From positions 1 through 42,453 of the forward strand of contig NZ_JAJUIS010000014.1 in NCBI RefSeq assembly GCF_029267515.1: a stretch of 42,453 bases of DNA, given 5' to 3'. A program made the position numbers and the translations under genes. Position 1 is the stretch's first letter; every line of letters starts with the position of its first letter. Below, piece after piece: positions 24,157 to 32,787 of this stretch. The stretch is from Seleniivibrio woodruffii. Its GTDB lineage: Bacteria > Chrysiogenota > Deferribacteres > Deferribacterales > Geovibrionaceae. The notes under the pieces were generated by a model. That model saw nothing but the letters and a program-made list of their open reading frames with translations, had not been told where the DNA came from and made no database searches.

Positions 24157-25367
24157 TATTTAGCTCCCGACAGCTTTGTTTTCAGATATACATCCTTAAT
24201 CTTCGCCGCTGTGTCCGCGGCTTCCTTCTGTCTGCCAAGTCCGGCATAGCCTATGGCGGTGTAATACCTGTACATATCGTCCGTGCCGCCTCTGAACATG
24301 TTCAGAAGCCCTTTATAGTTGCGTTTCTGCACCATTATGTCAGCGATGTGGAATTTATTCTCGCATGTTGCGAATTTAGATTCCTTCTCACCGATATAGA
24401 GCGAATTTGCAAATATGTATTCACCGTAGCCGCAAAGTCCCGGAAATATCTTGGTCCCCAGTGAATCCGCAAAAGACGTCATAGCTTTAGAGTCCTTTTT
24501 ACCAGCTATGCACGCGCCTTTGACCTTAACAAACTCAACGGTATATTCAGTTATGCACTTATTAACAAGGTTGCAGTCGAACTCTCTGCCCGCTTCGTTG
24601 TAAAGATCTATAGCACGGCAGACGGGTGCGCCCGTCATATCATATTTCCCGTTAAAAGCGGCGAATCTGTCCATATATCCCTGCTTGTCGCCGTTGACCC
24701 AGTATCTGTCCAGCTCAAGCCCAGCAAGGTCGCCGTCCATATATTCGGTCTTAACCCTGTCAAAACGGACATAATCCTTCTGTTTATAGAAATATACACC
24801 AAAATATCGCTTTGATGACGAAGAGAGTGTGGAAAGTTTCGTGGAATCGAATATTTTTGCCACTGTTTCCGGCTTATCGGCATATTTTGCCGTCAGTTTC
24901 ATCCTTACTGACTCGCTTGTCGATTTATCAAGAGTAGTTTTAAGCAGACTCTCGCTGACCGGACATTTTGAATCCAGATATGCTTCCAGAATTTTATCGT
25001 CCGGGTTTGCGACGGCGAAAACGGACGCTTTCCCGCAGTCTGTAGCTGTCAGCAGGGTCATATTGTCGGCGGACATCTGTTCTTTGTCAAAACGAGCATC
25101 GTCCGCGTTGATGATATCTTTCAGGTACTTCTGCGCATCGGCGGCTTTTCCCTGTTTCATATATGTTTTATAAAGCAGATATTTTGAATAATTGCGTTTC
25201 GACGCATCCGTTCCGTCCTTCAAATAGGCTTCCAGAGCGGGTGCGGAGACGGAATACAACCCGTCGCCGAACGCGTTCAGGCCGAGAATGTAATCGTCGT
25301 CCCCTGCATATACGGAAAAAGCGCAAAAAATCAGCAGAAACGCCGTAAACCTGCTTATTTGAGACAT
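24156..25367 (-). CDS. Exported TPR-like protein, unknown
   Basis: This is a 403-residue protein with a clear signal peptide (ISRFTAFLLIFCAFSVYAGD, cleavage after YA) and no lipobox. The mature part is helical, with TPR-like pairs at the N-terminal end (YSKYLLYKTYMKQGKAADAQ, about residues 61-80) and again at the C-terminal end (about 360-400), and a less regular centre with six or more cysteines that could form disulfides in the periplasm. I cannot assign a family. It starts inside the last codons of the dehydrogenase (13-base overlap) and is itself joined to the membrane-anchored TPR gene by TAATG. The pair could form a periplasmic complex; whether it serves the dehydrogenase or the heptose genes is unclear. 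Confidence 0.7.
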   Translation of the reverse strand: MSQISRFTAFLLIFCAFSVYAGDDDYILGLNAFGDGLYSVSAPALEAYLKDGTDASKRNYSKYLLYKTYMKQGKAADAQKYLKDIINADDARFDKEQMSADNMTLLTATDCGKASVFAVANPDDKILEAYLDSKCPVSESLLKTTLDKSTSESVRMKLTAKYADKPETVAKIFDSTKLSTLSSSSKRYFGVYFYKQKDYVRFDRVKTEYMDGDLAGLELDRYWVNGDKQGYMDRFAAFNGKYDMTGAPVCRAIDLYNEAGREFDCNLVNKCITEYTVEFVKVKGACIAGKKDSKAMTSFADSLGTKIFPGLCGYGEYIFANSLYIGEKESKFATCENKFHIADIMVQKRNYKGLLNMFRGGTDDMYRYYTAIGYAGLGRQKEAADTAAKIKDVYLKTKLSGAK

Positions 25368-28183
25368 TCAGCCATCACCTCTATGGGATGTTTTACCTCT
25401 TTCATGCTCATATGCTCCATCTGCATTGTGCAGGTGGGACAGTCTGTCACGCCTATTTCGGCCTTACTGGCTTTCAGCTTATCTGTCATGGGCGTGCCTA
25501 TCTTCGTACTGAGGTCGTAGTTATCCGCCTTCATACCCCAGCTTCCCGCCATTCCGCAGCAGTTGCTGGCGAGGTCTTCAACAACAGCACCTTTCAGGCA
25601 GGAAAGCATCTTAACTGAGCTTCCGTTATCCGGCAGCGCGCGCATATGGCAGGATTTGTGGTATGCCATGTGCAGTTTCGATTCGCTGAACTCCAGCTTA
25701 TCCATATTCATATTAACAAGCGTGCTGATATGTATCAGCTTGCTTTTGACTTTTTTCGTAAATTCGTCATCGCGCAGGAACCCCCATTCTTTATAGAGCG
25801 AAAGCCCGCAGGACGTACAGGTTGTGACCACGTAATCAACCTCGTCCAGCAGCTTTCCCCAGCTTTTGCGGTTCTGCTCAACCTTATCCTTAGCGCCGTC
25901 AACCAGTCCTTTGGAAAGGTGCGGGATACCGCAGCAGTGCTGTTCCGGCACGATAACCTCTATCCCCGCCGCCTCAAGCACCTTTATCATCGCCTCGCCA
26001 ATCTGCGGGCGGACGTAGCTTGCGTAGCAGCCTGCGAAATATAGAACCTTATGTTCACTTTTGAGTTTCGAGCGGTCTTTCAGTCTGTCGTGCAGAGAGT
26101 TTTTTGCCAGCGGCATAAACTCCCTCTCGGCAGATATACCTGAAACTATCTCCATGATGTTTCTGGCTATCTTATGCTTCATCACGGGTTCCAGCATCCA
26201 TGTTACCTTGCGCAGACCACGTCCCATATCTTCCAGCTTTGTGGGGATTCTGTCGGTTAGGGAAACGCCGAAACGCTCAGCATACTGGGATTTAGCCTCT
26301 ATGCTCAATTTCGGGATGTTCACAGCCGAAGGACATTCGATGTGGCAGCTTCCGCAGTTTACACAGTGGTTTATAACCTCCTGAAGCGCCTCTTCGTAAA
26401 GCGCCCTGTCGTCCACAGCGCCGCTGATGAGTGCCCGCAGGATGTTTGCCTTTGCTTTCGGTGCTGAATATTCGTCGCGTGTTATTTTATAGACGGGGCA
26501 CATCCTCGTTGCAGATGTTACAGTCGTACATTTTGAACAGCCGTGGCACTTTTCAGCCTCTTCAACAAATCCGTCCGCCCATGTAAGGTTCTTGCGCGGA
26601 ATGTCCTCGCTCCGGTAGTCTTTGCCGTAGCGCAGGAATTTCATCATCTGGTTTTCATCGTGATGGGTCTTTATCTCAGGGTTCAGCATATGCCCGCTGT
26701 CGAAGATGTTCTTTGTCTCCATGAACACATCGTAAAGCGCACCGTACTGCTTTTTAATGTATTTGCTGCGCAGCCTGCCGTCGCCGTGTTCGCCGCTGAT
26801 GGCTCCTCCAAGACGGTTCACCAGCGCGAAGACTTCGTCGTCCAGCACTCGCAGAAGTTCTATGTCGTGGGGGTCTTTCAGGTTCAGCAGGGGTCTGGTG
26901 TGCAGAAGCCCCTTTGCGATGTGTCCGTATATAACGAATTTCGCCTCGTGGCTCTCAAGGATACCGTACAGCCCCTCGAAATATTCCACGAGCCTGTCGG
27001 TGGGCACAGCCGCGTCTTCAATAAGCGCAAGTATTTTACGTTCACCCTTTATCTTATAGAGAATCGGAACCGCCGCCTTGCGCACCGCCCAGAATTTTTC
27101 CTTCTCTTCGGTCGTAGCAGCTGTGTGCATCAGAGGTGAAAGGTTCTGCTCTTCCAGAATCACTTTGGCGCGCTCCGCAAGCTCAGTGGTTTCCTCTTCG
27201 GAGAAGCCGTCGAACTCGAACATACACACGTTATCGTAACCGTCGGGTATCGCTTCGTTGAGCTTTTCATCAAACTCCTTTGCGAATTTAAGGAGTGATT
27301 TATCCATTATCTCAATCCCCGCCGGGTTAAGTGGCAAAATAGCCTGCGTTGCCTTCGCGGAATTGATTATGTTGTCAAAATAAGCCACCACAAGGCTGTC
27401 GTGGGTAGGTTTTTTCAGCAGTCTGAATTTCAGACGGGTGGTGATTACAAGGGTACCCTCAGAACCGCCGATGAGCTTGCCGAGGCTCAGTCTGCCGCTG
27501 TCCACAAGTTTTTTAAGGTTATATCCGGCAACATTGAAGCGAATTGCAGGGTATCCGCTCTCGATTTTCTCCTGATTGCCTTCATAAAGGTCGAATAGTT
27601 TTCTGAACGGCTCGTCGAGGCTGTCGTAGTCAGTTCCGGCTATCTGACTGAGAGTATAGACCTTTCCTTCTGTGGTGACAAACTCCGCATCCTCAATGTA
27701 GTCGGAGACGTTGCCGTATTTAACGGAGTGCGCACCGCTGGCGTTAGTTCCCAACATGCCGCCGAATGTGGCGTATTCACCGCTTGAAGGGTCCGGCGGA
27801 AAAAAGAGTCCTTTGCCCTTGAGCGCAACCTCAAGCTCGCCGAATCTGTATCCGGGTTCGCAGACGAAAGTTTTGGTCTCTTCGTCTATATCTATGAGAG
27901 TATTCATGAACTTTGCGAAATCAAGGATTATGCCGCGACCGATTGCAGAACCGCATAGCCCCGAACCCGCACCCCTTGAATGGACGGACAGCCCGTATTT
28001 ATTGGCGAATTTTACAGCCTCAACAACGTCCGAAGTGTCTTTAGGATAGACTATGCAGGCTGGTTCCACACGGAAGATGGAGCCGTCGGTGGAGTGCAGA
28101 TATCTCCGCACAGCGTCTGTATATACTTCGCCACGGATATTTTCCGTAAGCTCGTCGAATATGTTCTTTGTAAGCTGGGGCAT
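25355..28183 (-). CDS. FAD-linked 2-hydroxyacid dehydrogenase fused to iron-sulfur/CCG domains (D-lactate or glycolate type)
   Basis: A single 942-residue chain combines a GlcD-like flavoprotein and a GlcF-like electron-transfer unit. Residues 35-220 are the FAD-binding PCMH domain (VHSRGAGSGLCGSAIGRG, FGGMLGTNASGAHSVKYG), and 220-500 are the FAD-oxidase C-terminal domain, ending ISGEHGDGRLRSKYI. Two 4Fe-4S motifs follow (CHGCSKC near 543 with a distal MCP, and CVNCGSCHIECP near 605). Two CCG domains follow (HCCGIPH near 747 and NCCGMAG near 873), which bind the cluster that passes electrons to the quinone pool. Likely substrates are D-lactate, glycolate or another 2-hydroxy acid; sequence alone does not decide. 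The start has AAGGAG 5 bases upstream. It leads the minus-strand run and is divergent from pdxA. Confidence 0.92.
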   Translation of the reverse strand: MPQLTKNIFDELTENIRGEVYTDAVRRYLHSTDGSIFRVEPACIVYPKDTSDVVEAVKFANKYGLSVHSRGAGSGLCGSAIGRGIILDFAKFMNTLIDIDEETKTFVCEPGYRFGELEVALKGKGLFFPPDPSSGEYATFGGMLGTNASGAHSVKYGNVSDYIEDAEFVTTEGKVYTLSQIAGTDYDSLDEPFRKLFDLYEGNQEKIESGYPAIRFNVAGYNLKKLVDSGRLSLGKLIGGSEGTLVITTRLKFRLLKKPTHDSLVVAYFDNIINSAKATQAILPLNPAGIEIMDKSLLKFAKEFDEKLNEAIPDGYDNVCMFEFDGFSEEETTELAERAKVILEEQNLSPLMHTAATTEEKEKFWAVRKAAVPILYKIKGERKILALIEDAAVPTDRLVEYFEGLYGILESHEAKFVIYGHIAKGLLHTRPLLNLKDPHDIELLRVLDDEVFALVNRLGGAISGEHGDGRLRSKYIKKQYGALYDVFMETKNIFDSGHMLNPEIKTHHDENQMMKFLRYGKDYRSEDIPRKNLTWADGFVEEAEKCHGCSKCTTVTSATRMCPVYKITRDEYSAPKAKANILRALISGAVDDRALYEEALQEVINHCVNCGSCHIECPSAVNIPKLSIEAKSQYAERFGVSLTDRIPTKLEDMGRGLRKVTWMLEPVMKHKIARNIMEIVSGISAEREFMPLAKNSLHDRLKDRSKLKSEHKVLYFAGCYASYVRPQIGEAMIKVLEAAGIEVIVPEQHCCGIPHLSKGLVDGAKDKVEQNRKSWGKLLDEVDYVVTTCTSCGLSLYKEWGFLRDDEFTKKVKSKLIHISTLVNMNMDKLEFSESKLHMAYHKSCHMRALPDNGSSVKMLSCLKGAVVEDLASNCCGMAGSWGMKADNYDLSTKIGTPMTDKLKASKAEIGVTDCPTCTMQMEHMSMKEVKHPIEVMAECLK

Positions 28184-28338
28184 TTTATCTCCTTCCCTGC
28201 CGCCTGTTATGGCATCGGGCGTACTATCTTACAGACTTTTATCTTTCATTTCAAATACTACATATAATATTTAGAGGATATTTTTACGCAAGTTTTTAAC
28301 TCTTGAAACCGGAGGGCGTATGCTATATCCTTCCGCTT
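28184..28338. promoter_or_regulatory. Divergent promoter region between the dehydrogenase and pdxA
   Basis: This 155-base A/T-rich stretch separates genes read in opposite directions. On the minus strand TTGCGT followed after 16 bases by TATTAT (in the 28260-28290 area) is a plausible promoter for the dehydrogenase. On the plus strand TATAAT at 28263-28268 is a perfect -10 but has no good -35, so an activator may be needed. No terminator and no clear operator palindrome are seen. Confidence 0.35.
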
Positions 28339-29301
28339 ATGAAAAAGATAAAATTAGCCATTACAACGGGCGACCCGTCCGGAATAGGCGCGGAAATAGC
28401 CTGTAAATTTGCTGAAAGCATAGCACAGAACGATGAATACGAAGTTATTCTTGTGTCTTACGAATATATTATAAGACATACTTTTGAAACACTGCTGAAT
28501 AAGCCCATGCCGCCGCTAACTATTGTTGAACCGGATGAAAAGCTGACGTTTGACATAGAATACGGCGTGATAAAGCCTGAATACGGAAAGGCTTCCATGC
28601 TTTTCGTTGAAAAAGCCGTGCGTATGGTGCAAAGCGGTGAGGCGGACGCAGTTGTCACCTGCCCAATTAATAAAGCCTCCATTAAAGAGGGCGGCTATAA
28701 CTTCCCCGGACACACGGAATTTCTCGGATTTCTGACGAAATCCAGACACTTCTCAATGCTTATGGTGGGCGACAAGGTGCGCTGCGTTCTGGCGACAACA
28801 CACGTTCCCATGGAGCAGCTTGTTGATAAACTTGACGAAAAAGCCATTATGAATGCAATACTTAACGCCAATGCCGCCGGACAGTTCTTCTGCGGGAAAC
28901 GGCAGCCCAGAATCGCCGTATGCGGACTCAACCCCCATGCAGGAGACAACGGTGCACTTGGCGACGAGGAGATAACACTTATTTCCCCTGTCGTTGAAAT
29001 TGCACAGGCGGAGGGAATAGACGTTGAAGGTCCTTTCCCGGCCGATTCCCTGTTCGTTAAGGCGGCGAAAGGCGAATACGATTTCGTGGTTGTAATGTAC
29101 CACGATCAGGGGCTTATCCCGGTCAAGATGGAATCATTCGGCAACGCTGTAAACGTCACCCTGAACCTGCCCATAATCAGAACCTCCGTTGACCACGGAA
29201 CAGCTTTTGACATAGCGGGTAAGGGCATAGCCTCCTGCACAAGCATAAAAAGAGCCTCAGAAGTGGCTGCGGAAATGGTGAAAAATGCTCGACTTGCTTG
29301 A
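28339..29301 (+). CDS. pdxA: 4-hydroxythreonine-4-phosphate dehydrogenase PdxA
   Basis: PdxA oxidises 4-phosphooxy-threonine in pyridoxal-5'-phosphate synthesis (DXP-dependent route), with NAD+ and a divalent metal. Visible signatures are ITTGDPSGIGAE at the N-terminus, NFPGHTEFLGF, the metal and substrate His in VVMYHDQGLIPVK, and RTSVDHGTAFDIAGKG near the C-terminus; the 320-residue length is normal. Family similarity begins at the ATG at 28339 (MKKIKLAITTGD), but the only good Shine-Dalgarno (GGAGG, 28311-28315) is 23 bases upstream, where it best fits an out-of-frame ATG at 28320. A TTG at 28303 would extend the protein by 12 unconserved residues. The gene is followed by rsmA with a 17-base overlap, a frequent partner arrangement (pdxA-rsmA) in proteobacteria. 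Confidence 0.94.
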   Translation: MKKIKLAITTGDPSGIGAEIACKFAESIAQNDEYEVILVSYEYIIRHTFETLLNKPMPPLTIVEPDEKLTFDIEYGVIKPEYGKASMLFVEKAVRMVQSGEADAVVTCPINKASIKEGGYNFPGHTEFLGFLTKSRHFSMLMVGDKVRCVLATTHVPMEQLVDKLDEKAIMNAILNANAAGQFFCGKRQPRIAVCGLNPHAGDNGALGDEEITLISPVVEIAQAEGIDVEGPFPADSLFVKAAKGEYDFVVVMYHDQGLIPVKMESFGNAVNVTLNLPIIRTSVDHGTAFDIAGKGIASCTSIKRASEVAAEMVKNARLA

Positions 29302-30097
29302 TATTTACAAGAACGAATACGGATATACAAAAAAGAAGTTCGGTCAGCACTTTCTGACCAGCAGACATACCATCGACGACATAGCGCAATCACTTGCGGA
29401 TGCAGAGTGCAAAAACGTGGTGGAAATAGGTCCCGGATGCGGAGTGCTCACCATCGCAATGCTTGAAAAGGGCGTGCGGGTGACATCTGTGGAAATTGAC
29501 GAAGACCTTGCAAAATTCCTTCCCAGGTACCTGTTCATCTACCCCAAATTCAGGCTGATACACTCGGATTTCATGCTGATAGAAGAATCGCAGCTTCCGG
29601 AAGGCAAAATAGCCTTCGCAGGCAACCTGCCTTATAATGTTTCGGTGGAAATACTGATGCACTGCGTAAAGTTCTTCCACCGCATAGAGAAAATGACCTT
29701 TATGTTTCAGAAGGAGGTTGCGGACAGAATCAACGCAAAGCCTAACTGCAAGGAATACTCCTCCCTGTCCGTAATATCCTCATATTTCTTCACCATGAAA
29801 AAGCTGAAAGAGATATCAGGAGGTCAGTTCTGGCCAAACACTAAAGTGCGCTCAACAGTTCTTGAGTTCTACCCCAGAGAGAGGCATTTTGATATCGATC
29901 GGGAAAAACGTTTTCTGGATATGGTGCGTAATTCATTTGTACTGAAACGCAAAACACTCAAAAATAACCTTATGAAGCATATAGAAAATATTGAAGAAGT
30001 TCTGGAAAAAGCCGGACTGGCACAGAACATCCGCGGAGAGCAGATGACCCTTGCAGATTTCATCCGCCTGTTTGAGACATACGATGCACAACACTAA
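29285..30097 (+). CDS. rsmA: 16S rRNA (adenine1518/1519-N6)-dimethyltransferase RsmA (KsgA)
   Basis: RsmA dimethylates two adjacent adenines in helix 45 of 16S rRNA during late 30S assembly. The characteristic GQHFLTSRHTIDDIA segment is near residue 20, the SAM-binding VVEIGPGCGVLT near residue 45, and AGNLPYNVS, the catalytic NLPY motif, near residue 115. Length is 270 residues, full size. The start ATG at 29285 lies within the last codons of pdxA, with a GGTGA a few bases upstream. The DEDDh exonuclease follows with a 14-base overlap, so the three genes form a unit. Confidence 0.96.
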   Translation: MLDLLDIYKNEYGYTKKKFGQHFLTSRHTIDDIAQSLADAECKNVVEIGPGCGVLTIAMLEKGVRVTSVEIDEDLAKFLPRYLFIYPKFRLIHSDFMLIEESQLPEGKIAFAGNLPYNVSVEILMHCVKFFHRIEKMTFMFQKEVADRINAKPNCKEYSSLSVISSYFFTMKKLKEISGGQFWPNTKVRSTVLEFYPRERHFDIDREKRFLDMVRNSFVLKRKTLKNNLMKHIENIEEVLEKAGLAQNIRGEQMTLADFIRLFETYDAQH

Positions 30098-30701
30098 CTT
30101 TTCAGATATGACCTTTACGGTTTTTGACACAGAAACAACCGGAATGTCCCCTGTCAAGGGTGCAAGACTGGTGGAAATCGCCGCTGTAAAGGTTAAACCC
30201 GGACTGACAGTTGACCTTCAGGACACATTCAGTTCCCTCATAAATCCAAAAACCGATATCCCGTATCAGGCATATGCCATACATGGGATCAATACACGCA
30301 TGGTAGCTGATAAACCTGAAGCGTATCAGGTGCTTCCACAGTTTCTTGAGTTCACTGGAGACAGCATTGCCGCAGCCCACAATGCAGGCTTTGACTGCGC
30401 CTTCGTTGCTCACCACCTTGAGGAGAAAGGGATTCCCTTCGGACTCAATTGTGTAATAGATACTGTAAAATTATCAAGGGCTGCTGAAAAAGGCTTAAAG
30501 AGCTATTCTCTCGACAATCTTATACATCATTTCGACATGAAAATTCCACTTCCCGATACCTACCGTCACCGCGCTCTGTTTGATGCTGCTCATACGGCAC
30601 TGCTCCTCTGTATCTGCTTGAAGAAATTAGCCAACGAAAACATATGCACACCTGCGCAGCTATTCATGCGACATCGACAGACATTCCATATTTTCAGGTA
30701 A
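30084..30701 (+). CDS. DEDDh 3'-5' exonuclease (DNA polymerase III epsilon-like)
   Basis: This 205-residue exonuclease has the DnaQ-like fold. The catalytic pattern is complete: Exo I FDTETTGMSP (Asp and Glu at about residues 15 and 17), Exo II AAHNAGFDCAF (about 104), and Exo III YRHRALFDAAHTALL, with His and Asp five apart. It could proofread for PolC/DnaE, trim RNA or act in repair; a free-standing domain of this size is either DnaQ or a general exonuclease. I use the ATG at 30084 (weak GAG upstream, 14-base overlap with rsmA); an ATG at 30108 is also possible. No hairpin terminator is seen after the gene, and the accD promoter lies in the 98-base gap. Confidence 0.85.
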   Translation: MHNTNFSDMTFTVFDTETTGMSPVKGARLVEIAAVKVKPGLTVDLQDTFSSLINPKTDIPYQAYAIHGINTRMVADKPEAYQVLPQFLEFTGDSIAAAHNAGFDCAFVAHHLEEKGIPFGLNCVIDTVKLSRAAEKGLKSYSLDNLIHHFDMKIPLPDTYRHRALFDAAHTALLLCICLKKLANENICTPAQLFMRHRQTFHIFR

Positions 30702-30713
30702 AAAAGAAAACAT

Positions 30714-30742
30714 TTGCAAAAAAAAAGGAACAGTTTTATTAT
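30714..30742 (+). promoter_or_regulatory. Promoter for the accD-folC-lptD run
   Basis: TTGCAA (30714-30719) is followed after 17 bases by TATTAT (30737-30742), with an A-rich spacer. The predicted transcript starts about 50 bases before the accD ATG. Confidence 0.5.
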
Positions 30743-30799
30743 TCAACTTTCAGATACCGTATTCATTATGCTTAATTGACACACAAACACGGAGAAAAT

Positions 30800-31651
30800 A
30801 TGGGCATCAGAGATTTTTTACGCGATAAAGTCCAGAAAGTTAATACTCCCGACCAACAGCGCAAGGAGATTGACGAAAAACTCTGGCTGAAATGCAGCGG
30901 ATGCGGGGAGATAAATTACCACAAAGAGGTAACCAAAGCTCTCCAGACTTGCCCCAAGTGCGGAAAGCACTTTCCTATCACCGTCAGGGAAAAAATCGAC
31001 ATCATAATAGACCCAGGCACGTTTCAGGAGATCGACGAAAACCTGAAATCACTTGATCCGCTCAAATTCAAAGATTCAAAGAAATACCCGGACAGAGTTA
31101 AAGCTGCTGTCAAAAAAACGGGCATGAACGACGCATTCGTTTCAGGCATAGCCCGTATAAACGACAGACCAGTGCACATCGGAGGCATAGAATTCGGCTT
31201 CCTCGGCGGAAGTATGGGCAGCGTTGTCGGCGAAAAGATAGTCAGGCTCGTCGAGAGTGCCATTGAAAAAAACACCCACGTCATTACTATAAGCTGCTCC
31301 GGCGGCGCAAGGATGCAGGAGAGCATACTGTCGCTTATGCAGATGGCTAAAACCTCTGCCGCACTGGTAAAACTGCGCCAGAAAGGGCTTGGGCACATCT
31401 CACTGCTCACTGACCCCACAACAGGCGGTGTAACTGCGAGCTATGCGATGCTCGGCGACATAAACATTGCCGAACCGGGCGCACTTATCTGTTTCGCAGG
31501 TCCCAGAGTTATCGAACAGACAATCCGCCAGACCCTTCCCGAAGGCTTCCAGCGCTCCGAGTTCCTTCTTGAACACGGGATGGTGGACATGGTTCTCCAC
31601 AGACAGGACTGGAAATCAGGTATTTCCAAGGTTCTGGAATTCTTCGGCTGA
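30800..31651 (+). CDS. accD: Acetyl-CoA carboxylase carboxyltransferase subunit beta
   Basis: AccD, with AccA, transfers carboxyl from biotin carrier protein to acetyl-CoA, giving malonyl-CoA for fatty-acid synthesis. A four-cysteine zinc finger lies at residues 32-54 (CSGCG ... CPKCG), followed by the carboxyltransferase domain, including GGSMGSVVGEKIVRL and TISCSGGARMQESILSLMQM. Length is 283 residues. I use the ATG at 30800, with GGAG 5 bases upstream; a frame extending to 30776 adds eight unconserved residues. Its stop overlaps the folC start (TGATG), and accD-folC is a widely conserved pair. accA, accB and accC are not in the window. Confidence 0.97.
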   Translation: MGIRDFLRDKVQKVNTPDQQRKEIDEKLWLKCSGCGEINYHKEVTKALQTCPKCGKHFPITVREKIDIIIDPGTFQEIDENLKSLDPLKFKDSKKYPDRVKAAVKKTGMNDAFVSGIARINDRPVHIGGIEFGFLGGSMGSVVGEKIVRLVESAIEKNTHVITISCSGGARMQESILSLMQMAKTSAALVKLRQKGLGHISLLTDPTTGGVTASYAMLGDINIAEPGALICFAGPRVIEQTIRQTLPEGFQRSEFLLEHGMVDMVLHRQDWKSGISKVLEFFG

Positions 31652-32787
31652 TGCCGCACACGCTATTCGAAATATTCTTTAAACAAAGGGGTGAGTTCAA
31701 AAATCTTGAGCTCACCCTTAACCGTATCCGAAACGCCGCACAGTATTTCGGCATATCAGACAATATTGCTAAAAACATCATACATATAGCAGGCACCAAC
31801 GGTAAGGGCAGCACGTCTTATTTCATAGACCAGATACTGCGTTTCAGAGGTCACTCCACAGGCTTGTTCACATCACCTCATATATTAAATGTACGCGAGC
31901 GCATTAAACTGAACGGCGAAGACATCTCCCCTGATGATTTCAACCGTGTTTTTTCAATTGTCGAGCCGGTCGTAATATCCTTCTCTCTCTCCTACTTTGA
32001 AACACTTACACTCATAGCGTTATATTATTATAAGGAGAAAGGGATAGACACCGCGATCATGGAAACGGGACTTGGCGGACGTTTTGATTCGACAAATATA
32101 ATCAACACAAAAATACCTGTTATAACAAGTATATCTATGGACCACACAGAGTATCTCGGAAACGATATCATAACCATAGCTAACGAAAAGCTGGCAATAA
32201 TAAAGGATAATCCCCTGTTTTTTCTCGGCAGGAACACTGAAGAGGTGCGTAAACACGTTCATGCACAGTTTCCGGACAAAACCATTGTGGAGCCAGACTA
32301 CCCTGACACTCTGTTCAGAGGATTTGAAGAACCTTACGCAGACAATCTGCGGCTTGCTGAATCTGTCTGTGACCTTATCTGCAAAGGTGAAGTGCCTGAA
32401 AACCTGAAACTGCCCATGTGCCGCATGGAAAGGTTCGGCAGGTTCGTTCTGGACGGTGCCCATAACGAAGACGGACTGAAAAAACTTGCGCATTCTTACC
32501 GCGGTAAAGATCCTGTGCTCATCTTTTCATGCACAAGGGACAGGGACGCACAGAAGCATATTAATATTATGCAGGCTGTTGCGGCGGATATCATCGCAAC
32601 TGAGATCCCTGATAACGAAAGAAGCATTGATGTCAATGACTTAAATATGGATATACTAAAGCGTGCAAATGTGAGCGAAGCTGTCAAATTAGCCGTTGAA
32701 CTTAACCGAAATACTGATATACTCGTATGCGGTTCCCTGTATCTTTGTGCAGCGGTAAGGGAAATACTGGTCAAGGACAGCAAGTGA
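31651..32787 (+). CDS. folC: Dihydrofolate / folylpolyglutamate synthase FolC
   Basis: FolC adds L-glutamate to dihydropteroate (giving dihydrofolate) and/or to folates, using ATP. The P-loop GTNGKGSTS is at about residues 48-56; SPHILNVRERIKLNGE, METGLGGRFDSTN and LDGAHNEDGL, the folate and metal-binding segments, follow in order. At 378 residues it is shorter than the roughly 420 of E. coli, mainly in the C-terminal domain, but no catalytic motif is missing. The start overlaps the accD stop and the end overlaps the lptD GTG start (GTGA), so accD, folC and lptD are translated as a chain. Confidence 0.93.
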   Translation: MPHTLFEIFFKQRGEFKNLELTLNRIRNAAQYFGISDNIAKNIIHIAGTNGKGSTSYFIDQILRFRGHSTGLFTSPHILNVRERIKLNGEDISPDDFNRVFSIVEPVVISFSLSYFETLTLIALYYYKEKGIDTAIMETGLGGRFDSTNIINTKIPVITSISMDHTEYLGNDIITIANEKLAIIKDNPLFFLGRNTEEVRKHVHAQFPDKTIVEPDYPDTLFRGFEEPYADNLRLAESVCDLICKGEVPENLKLPMCRMERFGRFVLDGAHNEDGLKKLAHSYRGKDPVLIFSCTRDRDAQKHINIMQAVAADIIATEIPDNERSIDVNDLNMDILKRANVSEAVKLAVELNRNTDILVCGSLYLCAAVREILVKDSK

